This document shows positions 1 to 6,839 of a stretch of 9,703 nucleotides of DNA, piece after piece. Position 1 is the first letter of the stretch. The number at the start of each line of letters is the position of its first letter. The notes beneath the pieces were generated by a model. That model was given only the letters and a program-made list of their open reading frames with translations, had not been told where the DNA came from and ran no database searches. A program made the translations under genes and the position numbers. Source of the DNA: an uncultured Lachnospiraceae bacterium (GTDB taxonomy: Bacteria > Bacillota > Clostridia > Lachnospirales > Lachnospiraceae); NCBI GenBank assembly GCA_910588755.1, contig CAJUQZ010000089.1, positions 8,377 through 18,079 of the forward strand. Reading direction: 5' to 3'.

Positions 1-463
1 TTTCCTCCATGAACCGGGCAACCACATCGGCATTTTTCACTGTGATGTAATCGGAAGCCGGCGCGTAGTGGTAGGAAGTCCCCTCATCGCGGTAGGCCTC
101 TGTGGGAACCATGACCTTTCCATGTGCAATCTCTTTGTCCAGGCAGCCGCTGCCGCCAAACACAATGTACCGGTTCGTCCTGATCTCCGACAACGTGTCT
201 TCTATAGTTGCCACGCAGGCTGGCGCCCCCGCGTATGTCTTCAAAAAAGCGAATGTTTTCCCATGATGGCAAAACCGATAAATGGGCAGATTGCCAGTGA
301 CCGCCACGGACTGCCCGATCTGTTCTAGCTCGTAGTATTCCTGTACATATTTCTCAATCATGTGCGAAAAGGTAATGATGCAGGCATCCACCACCGGCGC
401 GTCTTCCCTGGGAAACGGATTGATTTTCGCCTCTGATCTGTTATCAAAACTATCTGTTATCAC
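1..463 (-). CDS. Nucleoside phosphorylase (uridine/purine nucleoside phosphorylase superfamily), 3' end cut by window
   Basis: The gene starts at a GTG at 463-461, preceded by AAAGGAG eight bases upstream, and stays open to the window edge, giving 154 residues of a family usually about 240-270 long. Recognisable features are a YAGAP-ACVATIED segment at about residues 78-89, matching the family's substrate-pocket and subunit region; the glycine motif FGGSGCLD at 102-109; and VPTEAYRDEGTSYHY at 119-133, matching the RxDG/RDEGTS region that follows the phosphate loop in Udp-type enzymes. Family members cleave nucleosides with phosphate to a free base and ribose-1-phosphate in cytosolic salvage. 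Substrate cannot be called from this half. It lies 37 bases after the stop of the 501-1580 gene and is probably co-transcribed with it. An ATG-TAA start-stop sits between its ribosome binding site and the GTG. Superfamily assignment is firm; specificity is not. Confidence 0.82.
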   Translation of the reverse strand, partial: MITDSFDNRSEAKINPFPREDAPVVDACIITFSHMIEKYVQEYYELEQIGQSVAVTGNLPIYRFCHHGKTFAFLKTYAGAPACVATIEDTLSEIRTNRYIVFGGSGCLDKEIAHGKVMVPTEAYRDEGTSYHYAPASDYITVKNADVVARFMEE

Positions 464-500
464 TTTACATACTCCTTTCAGGATTTTAGTCTCTGTATCC

Positions 501-1580
501 CTAATCCATGTTCCGGTATTTTCTCAGCACATACAAAGCCCTGTCCACATCGCCCTCGTCGGGATTCACAATTTCAGCCCGGTTTGACAGTCCGCAAATG
601 CGGCGGTACTCCTCGCCAAAACACACCCTTCGGTTATTGGGGCATTTGCACAGTCTCTCGGGAAACTGTTTTTGAAACCATAGAAATAAATCGTGGTCTT
701 CCTCATACAAAAGTTTTGCAAATTCATTAATGTTCTGAAAATGATTGAAATGAATGCACAGCATGAAGGATTCATTGTCCGCATAGAAACCGCATATATT
801 TTTTCCTTTGTACGTATAGTCAACCTTCCACTTAAAATCTGATACAATTCCCCGCAGCGGCTTGATCTTTGCCTTGACCTTCATGCCGCACAGATTCTCT
901 TCAAGCTTTTTGACAGCCTCCACACTTTTGTCTGGCAGCGTATTGCATATGTCACTGATGGTCGGTACTGGTGCGTACGCGTTTTTGTAATCAAGGCGAA
1001 GAAAATTCATCAGCTTGTATTTGCTCTCCGGCGCCTTGCACAGATACACAAGCCCCTCCATTGCCTGTCTGTACGCTGTGTGGACGACATGGACAAGTTC
1101 ACCGTTTTGGTGCACCTGAATGCCAAGCTTTGACAATACCTCATATCTCCCGGCATTATACCGGGATTCATGAATGCGGTTCATCTGCTGAAGGACATCG
1201 CTGTAATCTTCCTTCCGGATGGTCAGCGCACCGGTCTTTCCATCGATTCCTTGACTCCTCAAGCCTAAGTTGTAGAAATAGAGCGCATAGAACTGTATGG
1301 CTTGCTGAAATGTGTTTCTAAGCGTACTCTCCCTGGCATCCCGCACATGTGCCTTCTCCTTTTTCTGCTGCGTTTCCTGCTGGTTCATTTTCTGTGCATA
1401 CGCTTCATATGGTTTCGAAAATACCATGTATTCCTCCGGATTTTGATACATATTACGATAGAGCGATACCATTAGCTGATAAAATTGCCATTGCCCGTCT
1501 TCTTCCTGCTGATTTGCCCTTTCAAAGGGTGCTATCATGTCCAGACAATGTCTGATTGATTTCTGCGCGCATGTTTCCAT
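501..1580 (-). CDS. Uncharacterised protein with C-terminal Cys/NPDxGD motif
   Basis: This encodes 359 residues with no signal peptide or membrane segment that I can see. I do not recognise a named family. The N-terminal ~150 residues are charged and rich in Gln, Glu and Lys, with a likely helical stretch near 65-85. The C-terminal third contains a W-K-x-D-Y-x-Y-K-G-K strand (about 251-260) and a cysteine-rich end: C311-x-C313, C320 followed by FGEEY, C329, then NPDEGD at 339-344. The small protein at 6283-6750 ends with the same order of motifs, so the two share a domain, possibly metal-binding (inference). I chose ATG 1580 because GGGGA lies eight bases upstream; ATG 1616, twelve codons earlier, has no ribosome binding site. 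The nucleoside phosphorylase follows 37 bases downstream. Function is unknown. Confidence 0.75.
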   Translation of the reverse strand: METCAQKSIRHCLDMIAPFERANQQEEDGQWQFYQLMVSLYRNMYQNPEEYMVFSKPYEAYAQKMNQQETQQKKEKAHVRDARESTLRNTFQQAIQFYALYFYNLGLRSQGIDGKTGALTIRKEDYSDVLQQMNRIHESRYNAGRYEVLSKLGIQVHQNGELVHVVHTAYRQAMEGLVYLCKAPESKYKLMNFLRLDYKNAYAPVPTISDICNTLPDKSVEAVKKLEENLCGMKVKAKIKPLRGIVSDFKWKVDYTYKGKNICGFYADNESFMLCIHFNHFQNINEFAKLLYEEDHDLFLWFQKQFPERLCKCPNNRRVCFGEEYRRICGLSNRAEIVNPDEGDVDRALYVLRKYRNMD

Positions 1581-1683
1581 GTTTTTGTTCCCCAATCTTT
1601 TTATATTGTGGCGCATCGTTGCAACTGGCTGCTTGTATTGCCATATCCCTTTTGCCAGCCTGCAAGGATAAGCTCTCCTTCAC

Positions 1684-1692
1684 AGTATATCA
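1684..1692 (-). promoter_or_regulatory. Candidate extended -10 promoter for the 501-1580 gene
   Basis: On the minus strand the sequence TGATATACT has the extended -10 form (TGn plus TATACT). No good -35 hexamer lies 16-18 bases upstream, which is tolerated for extended -10 promoters. It is about 100 bases ahead of the chosen start at 1580. Immediately downstream is AAGGAGAG (1680-1673), discussed under findings. Confidence 0.35.
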
Positions 1693-1738
1693 TCAGACAT
1701 CAAAATTATCCCTGCATTGCTTGCTCTCTTTTGTCGTA

Positions 1739-1843
1739 CTACTCGATAATATATCGTATTTGATTCTTGAAAATCCTTCCGCGTACCTTTGCCTTCTCTA
1801 TTTTACAACATACCAAAATGGCTGTATTGTATATTTCCGACAT
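1739..1843 (-). other. Possible 34-codon small ORF in the 1581-1891 gap
   Basis: The 311-base gap between the UvrA-like gene and the 501-1580 gene holds a short frame. It starts at ATG 1843 with AGGA six bases upstream and ends at TAG 1741-1739. The predicted peptide begins MSEIYNTAIL and is rich in Lys, Arg and Ile. It matches no family I know, and its length is compatible with chance. GGAGG at about 1864-1860 is further upstream, followed by an ATG-TAA start-stop. No terminator is visible after the UvrA-like gene, so its transcript may run into this gap. The rest of the gap holds only the candidate promoter at 1684-1692 and the leader ORF discussed under findings. Confidence 0.15.
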
Positions 1844-1891
1844 TTACATTCCTATGAACACCTCCGCGGTAAATTTTGATTGAAAGGGATA

Positions 1892-4249
1892 TTACAAATA
1901 TTCCGCGATCACAGAAGCCGGATTTTTCCTGATTTCCTCAACCGTTCCGGTGGCGATAATCCTTCCTCCGGCAGTTCCGCCACCAGGGCCAAGCTCGATT
2001 AAGTAATCGCAGGTCTTTAGAACATCTGTATCATGTTCAATAATAATCATGGAGTTTCCCGCGTCAACAATATCACTCAACAACCGCATCAAATGGTCAG
2101 TATCCCGAAATGACAGTCCGGTAGTAGGCTCATCTAAAATAAATAAACCTCCCTTTGTGGACTGGCTCAATTCCTTCGCGAGTTTAATCCGCTGCGCTTC
2201 GCCGCCGCTGATGGTGTTTGTCTTTTGCCCAAGCTTCATATATCCCATGCCCACCCGAACCATGACTGCCATAAGCGCCGACAGCTTTTTATCCTGCCTG
2301 AAAAAGGCTTCCGCTTCCGCAAAGGACATCTGCATGATTTCATAAATATTTTTCCCGTTATAGTCTACTTCAAGTGCCTCCGAAACATATCCTGTCCCAT
2401 CACAGTCCTCACACCGTAGGAATAGCTGGTTTCCAAGCCCGATATCGATTGGAAGCTCCCCTAGGCCCTGACAGCACGGACAACGCCCCTCCGAGTTCTT
2501 GGAAAACAGCCCTTTTCCGTAATCATGCGCCTTCGCATAAGCTGTGTCTGCCAGCAGCTGCCGGACTCTTTCCAGTCCACCCAGATAACTGATTGGTGTT
2601 GATGTACTTTTTCTTCCGATCGGTTTTTGATCCACAATAATGCATTTTTCTATTTGCTCAATTCCCTGTACTTCTACGTTGCCCAATCCTGTGTCTTCCT
2701 CCGGGGCTTCCTCCTCTTCCGCCGATAAATGAATGAACCGGTCCTGCAGATTCTTCTTTAATACAGGCACCAGGGCATCCGATATCAAGCTTGATTTGCC
2801 GCTGCCTGACACTCCTGCAATTCCCACCATGACACCCAACGGAATCATGGTGGAAACCGACTGCAGGTTATGGATCGCTGCATTTTCCAGCTTCAGCGCA
2901 TTACTCAAATCCACCCTCCGGTTTTTGGCAATTGTCTGCATATGGCAGGAGCTGTTCAGATAACCGGCAGTGACGGAAGCTTTGCTGCTTAGGAAATTCT
3001 CATAGCTTCCCTGGAATATCAATTGTCCACCATCTACTCCCGCACCCGGGCCGATATCCACAATATAATCTGCCATCTCCATAAAATTCTTATCATGTTC
3101 CACAACAATTACTGTGTTATGGTTCTCAACTAGTTTGCGAATGACCTGGATCAGTCTCTTTTTTTCGATCTCATGTAACCCTATCGTCGGCTCGTCAAAC
3201 ACGAAAATGAGCGACTGTAGATTTGTAATCAGGTAGCTGACCAGAAAAAGCCGCTGTACCTCTCCCCCGCTTAAAGTCGGTACACTTCTCCCCAATGATA
3301 AATGGGACAACCCTACTTCCTCCATCCATTCAGCTTTCTTTACAATCCCCTTAATCACTCCGTCTTCGCCCATCGGCAGGCTCTGAATAAAAGCCTTCAA
3401 CTCCGTTATGGTTAATTCGGCCAGTTCCCCGATATGCTTTCCCTGAATATAGGTGTTCAATGCCCTCTCTCCCAGACCATACCCCTTACATTTCTGACAT
3501 ACACATCTCTTTGTGTACATCTGGTAAATGTCACTGTGTTTTCTTCCTTTAGAAAACATCGTATCCCCGGTGTAATCCCGAAACATCGCTTCCAAACCGT
3601 CAAAACCGATTGCTGCATCTCCGTCGATCAGCTCCTTTCTCTGCGTATCACTCAGTTCCTCAATTCTCGTTTCTAATCCAAACTGATGTTTTGCACAAAA
3701 AAGTGTGAGCTGTGCCACATACTCCTTTTTCCTTACGATTTTTCCCTGAAAAAGCTCCGAAAGCATTTGGCTGCAGGGTTGCAGCATCTTCTCGCTGTTA
3801 ATCTGCGTGATAAACCCCCGTCCGATACACTGTAAACACATTCCCTTTGTGGTATTCCGGTTAAAGTACTCCAAACCGGCCATTGTGTTTTGGCGCGCTC
3901 CATGATATACCCCATATTTGGCAAACAGATATGCCAGTCCGTGTATCATCTGACTTTTGCTTCCTACCGTACTTCTTATATTGGTCTGCCGGATCACCCG
4001 TTGTTCCAACGCAACCGTAGGGGACAGCCCTGTAATCTCGCTGTAAGTCTGATTGGTTTCCGTTTCCAGGCCGCTAAACATCAGATACCGGCGTCTGCCT
4101 TCCTCATAAATCGTATCAAATGCCAGACTCGACTTCCCCGAACCGCTCACACCGGTAATTACAGTCAGCTTTCCTAACGGAATATCCACGTCAATGTGTT
4201 TTAGATTATTCGTAAACGCGCCCCTGATTCGAAGCATGTCCTCTCTCAT
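1892..4249 (-). CDS. UvrA-like ABC ATPase lacking the UvrB-binding domain (UvrA2/DrrC type)
   Basis: This is a tandem ABC ATPase of 785 residues. NBD1 has Walker A GVSGSGKSS at 33-41, ABC signature LSGGE at 326-330, Walker B ending DE at 352-353 and switch EHD at 384-386. NBD2 has Walker A at 479-487, SGGE at 681-684, DE at 706-707 and EHD at 738-740. The NBD2 zinc finger is intact: C590-x2-C593-x19-C613-x2-C616. In NBD1, RSTVG (92-96) runs within about 35 residues into the FNRN..GMCLQC segment (C138, C141). The UvrB-binding domain and the first CxxC pair of finger 1 found in 940-residue UvrA are therefore missing; a later C251-x2-C254 is kept. UvrA2 and DrrC share this trait and are linked to tolerance of DNA-binding drugs. 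The start at 4249 has GGGAG nine bases upstream and lies one base after the hydrolase stop, so translation is probably coupled. It likely binds DNA without recruiting UvrBC (inference). Confidence 0.93.
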   Translation of the reverse strand: MREDMLRIRGAFTNNLKHIDVDIPLGKLTVITGVSGSGKSSLAFDTIYEEGRRRYLMFSGLETETNQTYSEITGLSPTVALEQRVIRQTNIRSTVGSKSQMIHGLAYLFAKYGVYHGARQNTMAGLEYFNRNTTKGMCLQCIGRGFITQINSEKMLQPCSQMLSELFQGKIVRKKEYVAQLTLFCAKHQFGLETRIEELSDTQRKELIDGDAAIGFDGLEAMFRDYTGDTMFSKGRKHSDIYQMYTKRCVCQKCKGYGLGERALNTYIQGKHIGELAELTITELKAFIQSLPMGEDGVIKGIVKKAEWMEEVGLSHLSLGRSVPTLSGGEVQRLFLVSYLITNLQSLIFVFDEPTIGLHEIEKKRLIQVIRKLVENHNTVIVVEHDKNFMEMADYIVDIGPGAGVDGGQLIFQGSYENFLSSKASVTAGYLNSSCHMQTIAKNRRVDLSNALKLENAAIHNLQSVSTMIPLGVMVGIAGVSGSGKSSLISDALVPVLKKNLQDRFIHLSAEEEEAPEEDTGLGNVEVQGIEQIEKCIIVDQKPIGRKSTSTPISYLGGLERVRQLLADTAYAKAHDYGKGLFSKNSEGRCPCCQGLGELPIDIGLGNQLFLRCEDCDGTGYVSEALEVDYNGKNIYEIMQMSFAEAEAFFRQDKKLSALMAVMVRVGMGYMKLGQKTNTISGGEAQRIKLAKELSQSTKGGLFILDEPTTGLSFRDTDHLMRLLSDIVDAGNSMIIIEHDTDVLKTCDYLIELGPGGGTAGGRIIATGTVEEIRKNPASVIAEYL

Positions 4250-4250
4250 G

Positions 4251-5201
4251 TTACTGTTCTCCCTTATCCTGCGATATCAATGACTCATCCTTCAGGATCA
4301 CATTGTAGATCACATCTAAATATTCTTTTGATACTTTTTTGGCCGTTGCCTGAATGACCACAACCAGTCCGTACTTTGGAAAAACCGCGATCTCGTTTCC
4401 GCCAAAACCCCTGGCAAAATATGCATCCTCATGAATCCACCACAGAAAGCCATACTCCTTCATGCCAAAATACTTTGAAAACACATCGGCATCCATCTGT
4501 TTTGCTGTTGCCAGCTTTAAATACGCTTCGCTTACGATTCGCTGTCCCTGATATTCTCCCCCGTTTAAACATAAATTTCCAATCCTCGCCATCTCCTGCG
4601 CTGTCAGCATGCCGATGTTGGTCATATTATCGCTGCTGATCCCAAAATCATGGTCAACCGCAGCGCAGACAATTCCAAGAGGCCGGTACAGGTTCTCATA
4701 GATAAAATTCTCGATCGACTGCCCTGTTGCCTTCTGCAATACCTGTGTCAGCAGATAAACATCGGCGTCTTTATAATAGAATTTCTTCCCCGGCGTATAT
4801 GCACTCGGAAGCTCCAGGATAGCCCGGCTCCAATCCTCCTCAGCTTCCACGGCTGACCAGAGCGGCTGGCTGGCATGAATCCCAAACTGCCAGTAAATTC
4901 CGGAGGAAAGCGTCAACAGATCTCTTATTGTAATTTTCCTATGCGCCTTTGAAGTCATCTGATGAAATGACCCTTCCAGGTATTTACAAATATAGTCGTC
5001 CAGCCTCACACATCCCCTATCAACAGCAATTCCCGTTCCCAGGGAAAGGATACTCTTTATGACGGAGGCAATACGGTGCTTTTTTCCGTCATATGATTTA
5101 TTAAAATTTTTCGAATAGACATCCTGTCCATTTTTCGTGATCAGAATATTGTCAATGTTCTTATATCTCATTTCATGTACATAGTTTTCGATCCTGTCCA
5201 G
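4251..5201 (-). CDS. Beta-lactamase-like serine hydrolase, class C/PBP fold, probable CTG start
   Basis: This encodes 316 residues from CTG 5201, or 306 from ATG 5171. The family (Pfam Beta-lactamase) uses an acyl-serine mechanism and includes esterases, peptidases and class C beta-lactamases. Motifs in CTG numbering are S46-V-I-K49 (SxxK nucleophile); LLTLSSGI near 95-102, typical of the family; Y143-K-D145 in place of the usual YxN; and a C-terminal ARGFGGN, the equivalent of the K/HxG loop. There is no signal peptide, so it is probably cytosolic, unlike true beta-lactamases. CTG is preferred because AGGAGG lies exactly eight bases before it and the ten added residues (LDRIENYVHE) form the usual N-terminal helix. 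ATG 5171 has no ribosome binding site. It sits 18 bases after the GrpB gene and one base before the UvrA-like gene. Its substrate cannot be inferred. Confidence 0.88.
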   Translation of the reverse strand: MDRIENYVHEMRYKNIDNILITKNGQDVYSKNFNKSYDGKKHRIASVIKSILSLGTGIAVDRGCVRLDDYICKYLEGSFHQMTSKAHRKITIRDLLTLSSGIYWQFGIHASQPLWSAVEAEEDWSRAILELPSAYTPGKKFYYKDADVYLLTQVLQKATGQSIENFIYENLYRPLGIVCAAVDHDFGISSDNMTNIGMLTAQEMARIGNLCLNGGEYQGQRIVSEAYLKLATAKQMDADVFSKYFGMKEYGFLWWIHEDAYFARGFGGNEIAVFPKYGLVVVIQATAKKVSKEYLDVIYNVILKDESLISQDKGEQ

Positions 5202-5219
5202 TGTTTTTTCCTCCTGTCC

Positions 5220-5804
5220 TCAAAAGTTGGTTTTGCTCAATGACTGTACCCTTAAGTTTTGTTTTGCTAAACTTGTGTATTTGTTGACAAACTCTGTTTT
5301 TTCTGCCGTATATTGATCCCTGTCATGTTCATATCTTTTCCATAAATTGAATTTTAACTTTTCATACGCTTCCGCAATCTTAGCATGTTCGTTTAAATAA
5401 TCCCTAAAGTAGATTTCGTCCTTATCGTTCAAGAGGCGTAAATGGATGTGAAATACTCTTTCCGCAAAGCCTTTTTCTGTATATCCCTTATTCAGTGAAA
5501 TTCTTTTATCGCTCTCAGACATGCAGATATAGTCATTTTTAACCAGTAGCTCCTTTGCCATCACAAGCGCGGCAGCGTCAGGAAGTTCAATCAGGATGTC
5601 GACGATTGGCTTCGCCCAGATTCCATGAATGGCCGTACTTCCAATATGATATATTTGTAAGCCCAGCCTCGTGGGAAGAATATTTTTTAGAATATTCTGT
5701 TCTTCTTCATACCATTCAGACCAGCAGTCCTGATGCTCTGTCAAATAGATCGGGAATAATTCCCATAATTCCTCCAAACTCATTTCCGAAAGTTTTTTCC
5801 CCAT
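5220..5804 (-). CDS. GrpB/UPF0157 family protein (nucleotidyltransferase fold)
   Basis: This encodes 194 residues, close to the family's usual 170-200. The hallmark is IGSTAIHGIWAKPIVDI at 54-70: G55-S56 and D69 fit the GS...D pattern of the nucleotidyltransferase-fold active site, and the KPxxDI segment is typical of GrpB. The family usually has GSTAxPG; here the proline is His60. HIHL (119-122), FRDYL (133-137) and a C-terminal Y165-x3-K169 also match. The biochemical role of GrpB proteins is not established, and a nucleotide- or CoA-related transfer reaction is only suggested by the fold. The start at 5804 has AGGGG six bases upstream and lies nine bases after the DUF2164 stop. The gene is second in the four-gene operon. 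The family call is confident; function is unknown. Confidence 0.9.
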   Translation of the reverse strand: MGKKLSEMSLEELWELFPIYLTEHQDCWSEWYEEEQNILKNILPTRLGLQIYHIGSTAIHGIWAKPIVDILIELPDAAALVMAKELLVKNDYICMSESDKRISLNKGYTEKGFAERVFHIHLRLLNDKDEIYFRDYLNEHAKIAEAYEKLKFNLWKRYEHDRDQYTAEKTEFVNKYTSLAKQNLRVQSLSKTNF

Positions 5805-5813
5805 CCTTTTCCC

Positions 5814-6077
5814 CTATCGAATATCACGATACAATAAATAATAATCGGATTGCAGATGTTCCGCCTGTTGCTGAAACCAATGCTGTGCGTCATCTAATGC
5901 TTTATTGTAAATAATTGGAGCCATATGTTCGTAAAACAAATCAAGAATCTGCTGTTCTTCAATCATTCCGATTTCCTCACCACGCACATCGGCATAAAAT
6001 GCTTTTATCTCACTCCTGATCTGCTGCTCCTGTTTACTGCTTACTTTGAATTGTTCAGTAAGAACACTTTTTTTCAT
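5814..6077 (-). CDS. DUF2164 family protein
   Basis: This encodes 87 residues, the full length expected for DUF2164. Family hallmarks are visible: the helix ending in GEEIG (33-37), a LDLF motif (45-48), then IIYNKALDDA (55-64), followed by a final amphipathic helix. It is predicted to be a small, soluble, all-helical protein, and its function is not known. The start at 6077 has a strong GGAGG six bases upstream. It is the first gene of the operon with GrpB, serine hydrolase and UvrA-like ATPase, and a 205-base regulatory gap precedes it. Its place at the head of a tight operon suggests it works with, or regulates, the downstream proteins (inference). Confidence 0.88.
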   Translation of the reverse strand: MKKSVLTEQFKVSSKQEQQIRSEIKAFYADVRGEEIGMIEEQQILDLFYEHMAPIIYNKALDDAQHWFQQQAEHLQSDYYLLYRDIR

Positions 6078-6124
6078 ACTTATCCTCCGTCATTTGTTAA
6101 TCATATTTCTATAAATGTATTTTC

Positions 6125-6133
6125 TTTATAACA
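6125..6133 (-). promoter_or_regulatory. Candidate extended -10 promoter for the DUF2164-GrpB-hydrolase-UvrA operon
   Basis: On the minus strand TGTTATAAA fits an extended -10 element. It lies about 50 bases before the DUF2164 start, in an AT-rich stretch. The -35 region is poor, so this is a weak call. Confidence 0.3.
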
Positions 6134-6187
6134 TAAATTAAGTTTCTGATACTTTCATTTTTCTCAATGCCTGATATATCGATACTT

Positions 6188-6257
6188 TCCAAAGATGCTT
6201 TGGATTCAGTTACGTAACATTCGCTGTTTCCTGCGAATTGCAGACATTCGATTCAGT
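6188..6257. repeat. Cluster of inverted and direct repeats upstream of the four-gene operon
   Basis: Within 70 non-coding bases there is an inverted repeat TCCAAAG-ATG-CTTTGGA (6188-6204), a 10-base palindrome GTTACGTAAC (6209-6218) and an inverted repeat ATTCGC/GCGAAT (6219-6224 and 6233-6238). Two 7-8 base direct repeats are interleaved: GATTCAGT at 6203 and 6250, and ACATTCG at 6217 and 6244. The cluster lies about 60 bases upstream of the candidate promoter. It has no T tract on either strand, so it is not a terminator and could be a regulator-binding region (inference). Confidence 0.5.
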
Positions 6258-6282
6258 ATGCATCTTAAACGGTTTGATTTCA

Positions 6283-6750
6283 CTATTGCGCCATACACAA
6301 TTCAATCATTTTTTTCATAAAAGGCAAGTCGCCCTGATCAGGATTGTCTATCCTGAATGTGCATCTGCATACGCCATCAAAGTCTTTCCCAAAGACGGTC
6401 TTCTTTCTGCCGCCGCCACAAGAGCCGCAATGACCACAAAAATCTATATGTTTCCAAGCAATGTTTTTCATTTCAGAATCAATATCGCCCTGACAAAAAT
6501 CCGTACTGTCGTCAGACCAGACAGTCCACAGATGATCAGGCTCCTCGGGATCTCTTATCGCAACAAATGCCACACATTTGTTCTCACCCTTTAGCCAATA
6601 ATATATTTTGTCTCGCCAGCAAGGACTATTATCCTTATAGAATTCAATGCCTTTTTCCCTTAAAAAAGCAACAAACTCTAACGCAGTCTCTTTTGCCCCA
6701 CCTGCCAGGTTTTCGCATATGTATTCTTCAATCTGACTGCTGCACTCCAT
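6283..6750 (-). CDS. Small cysteine-rich protein with C-terminal NPDxGD motif
   Basis: This encodes 155 residues and is soluble, with no signal peptide. I recognise no named family. A central W45-R-D-K-x-Y-Y-W-L-K-G-E strand pair (45-56) precedes a cysteine cluster: C105-x2-C108-x2-C111, then RKK, F120-G121, C128-x-C130 and NPDQGD (136-141). Spacing and residue order match the C-terminus of the 359-residue protein at 501-1580. The cysteine pattern could hold a metal ion, which is inference. The start at 6750 has GGAGGG six bases upstream. It follows the TfoX-domain gene by 89 bases and may be read from that transcript or from the weak promoter at 6805-6834. It ends 205 bases before the DUF2164 operon. 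Confidence 0.82.
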   Translation of the reverse strand: MECSSQIEEYICENLAGGAKETALEFVAFLREKGIEFYKDNSPCWRDKIYYWLKGENKCVAFVAIRDPEEPDHLWTVWSDDSTDFCQGDIDSEMKNIAWKHIDFCGHCGSCGGGRKKTVFGKDFDGVCRCTFRIDNPDQGDLPFMKKMIELCMAQ

Positions 6751-6804
6751 CTAACGCCCTCCTCAAAAATAAATTTACCCGTCAAGGAAAAATCCTTCTC
6801 AGTT

Positions 6805-6834
6805 AGAATTTGTTCTGGTTTCATTACCTGTCAA
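6805..6834 (-). promoter_or_regulatory. Weak candidate promoter for the cysteine-rich protein gene
   Basis: A perfect TTGACA (-35) lies at 6834-6829, just after the stop of the TfoX-domain gene. The best -10 at 18 bases is AATTCT (6810-6805), only three of six matches. A short AAGGA/TCCTT hairpin (6784-6797) lies between it and the gene. Confidence 0.28.
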
Positions 6835-6839
6835 AATAA

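Noticed and set aside
68..328. Plus-strand open frames throughout the window, such as this one and 971-1321, 6357-6806 and 8901-9131
   Set aside because: Each lies opposite a well-supported minus-strand gene, lacks family features, and has the odd Cys/His/Arg/Ser-rich composition of antisense frames.
566..847. 93-codon minus-strand frame inside the 501-1580 gene
   Set aside because: It overlaps the larger gene in another frame and has no recognisable domain.
1892..4249. Naming this gene uvrA as the excinuclease subunit
   Set aside because: The UvrB-binding domain and part of zinc finger 1 are absent and no uvrB is adjacent, so the repair role should not be assumed.
4251..5201. Antibiotic-resistance beta-lactamase
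   Set aside because: There is no signal peptide and the Tyr motif is altered. The family is broad and mostly not beta-lactamases.
6188..6204. TCCAAAG/CTTTGGA hairpin as a terminator of the cysteine-rich gene
   Set aside because: The stem is short, it lies nearly 80 bases past the stop, and no T run follows on either strand.
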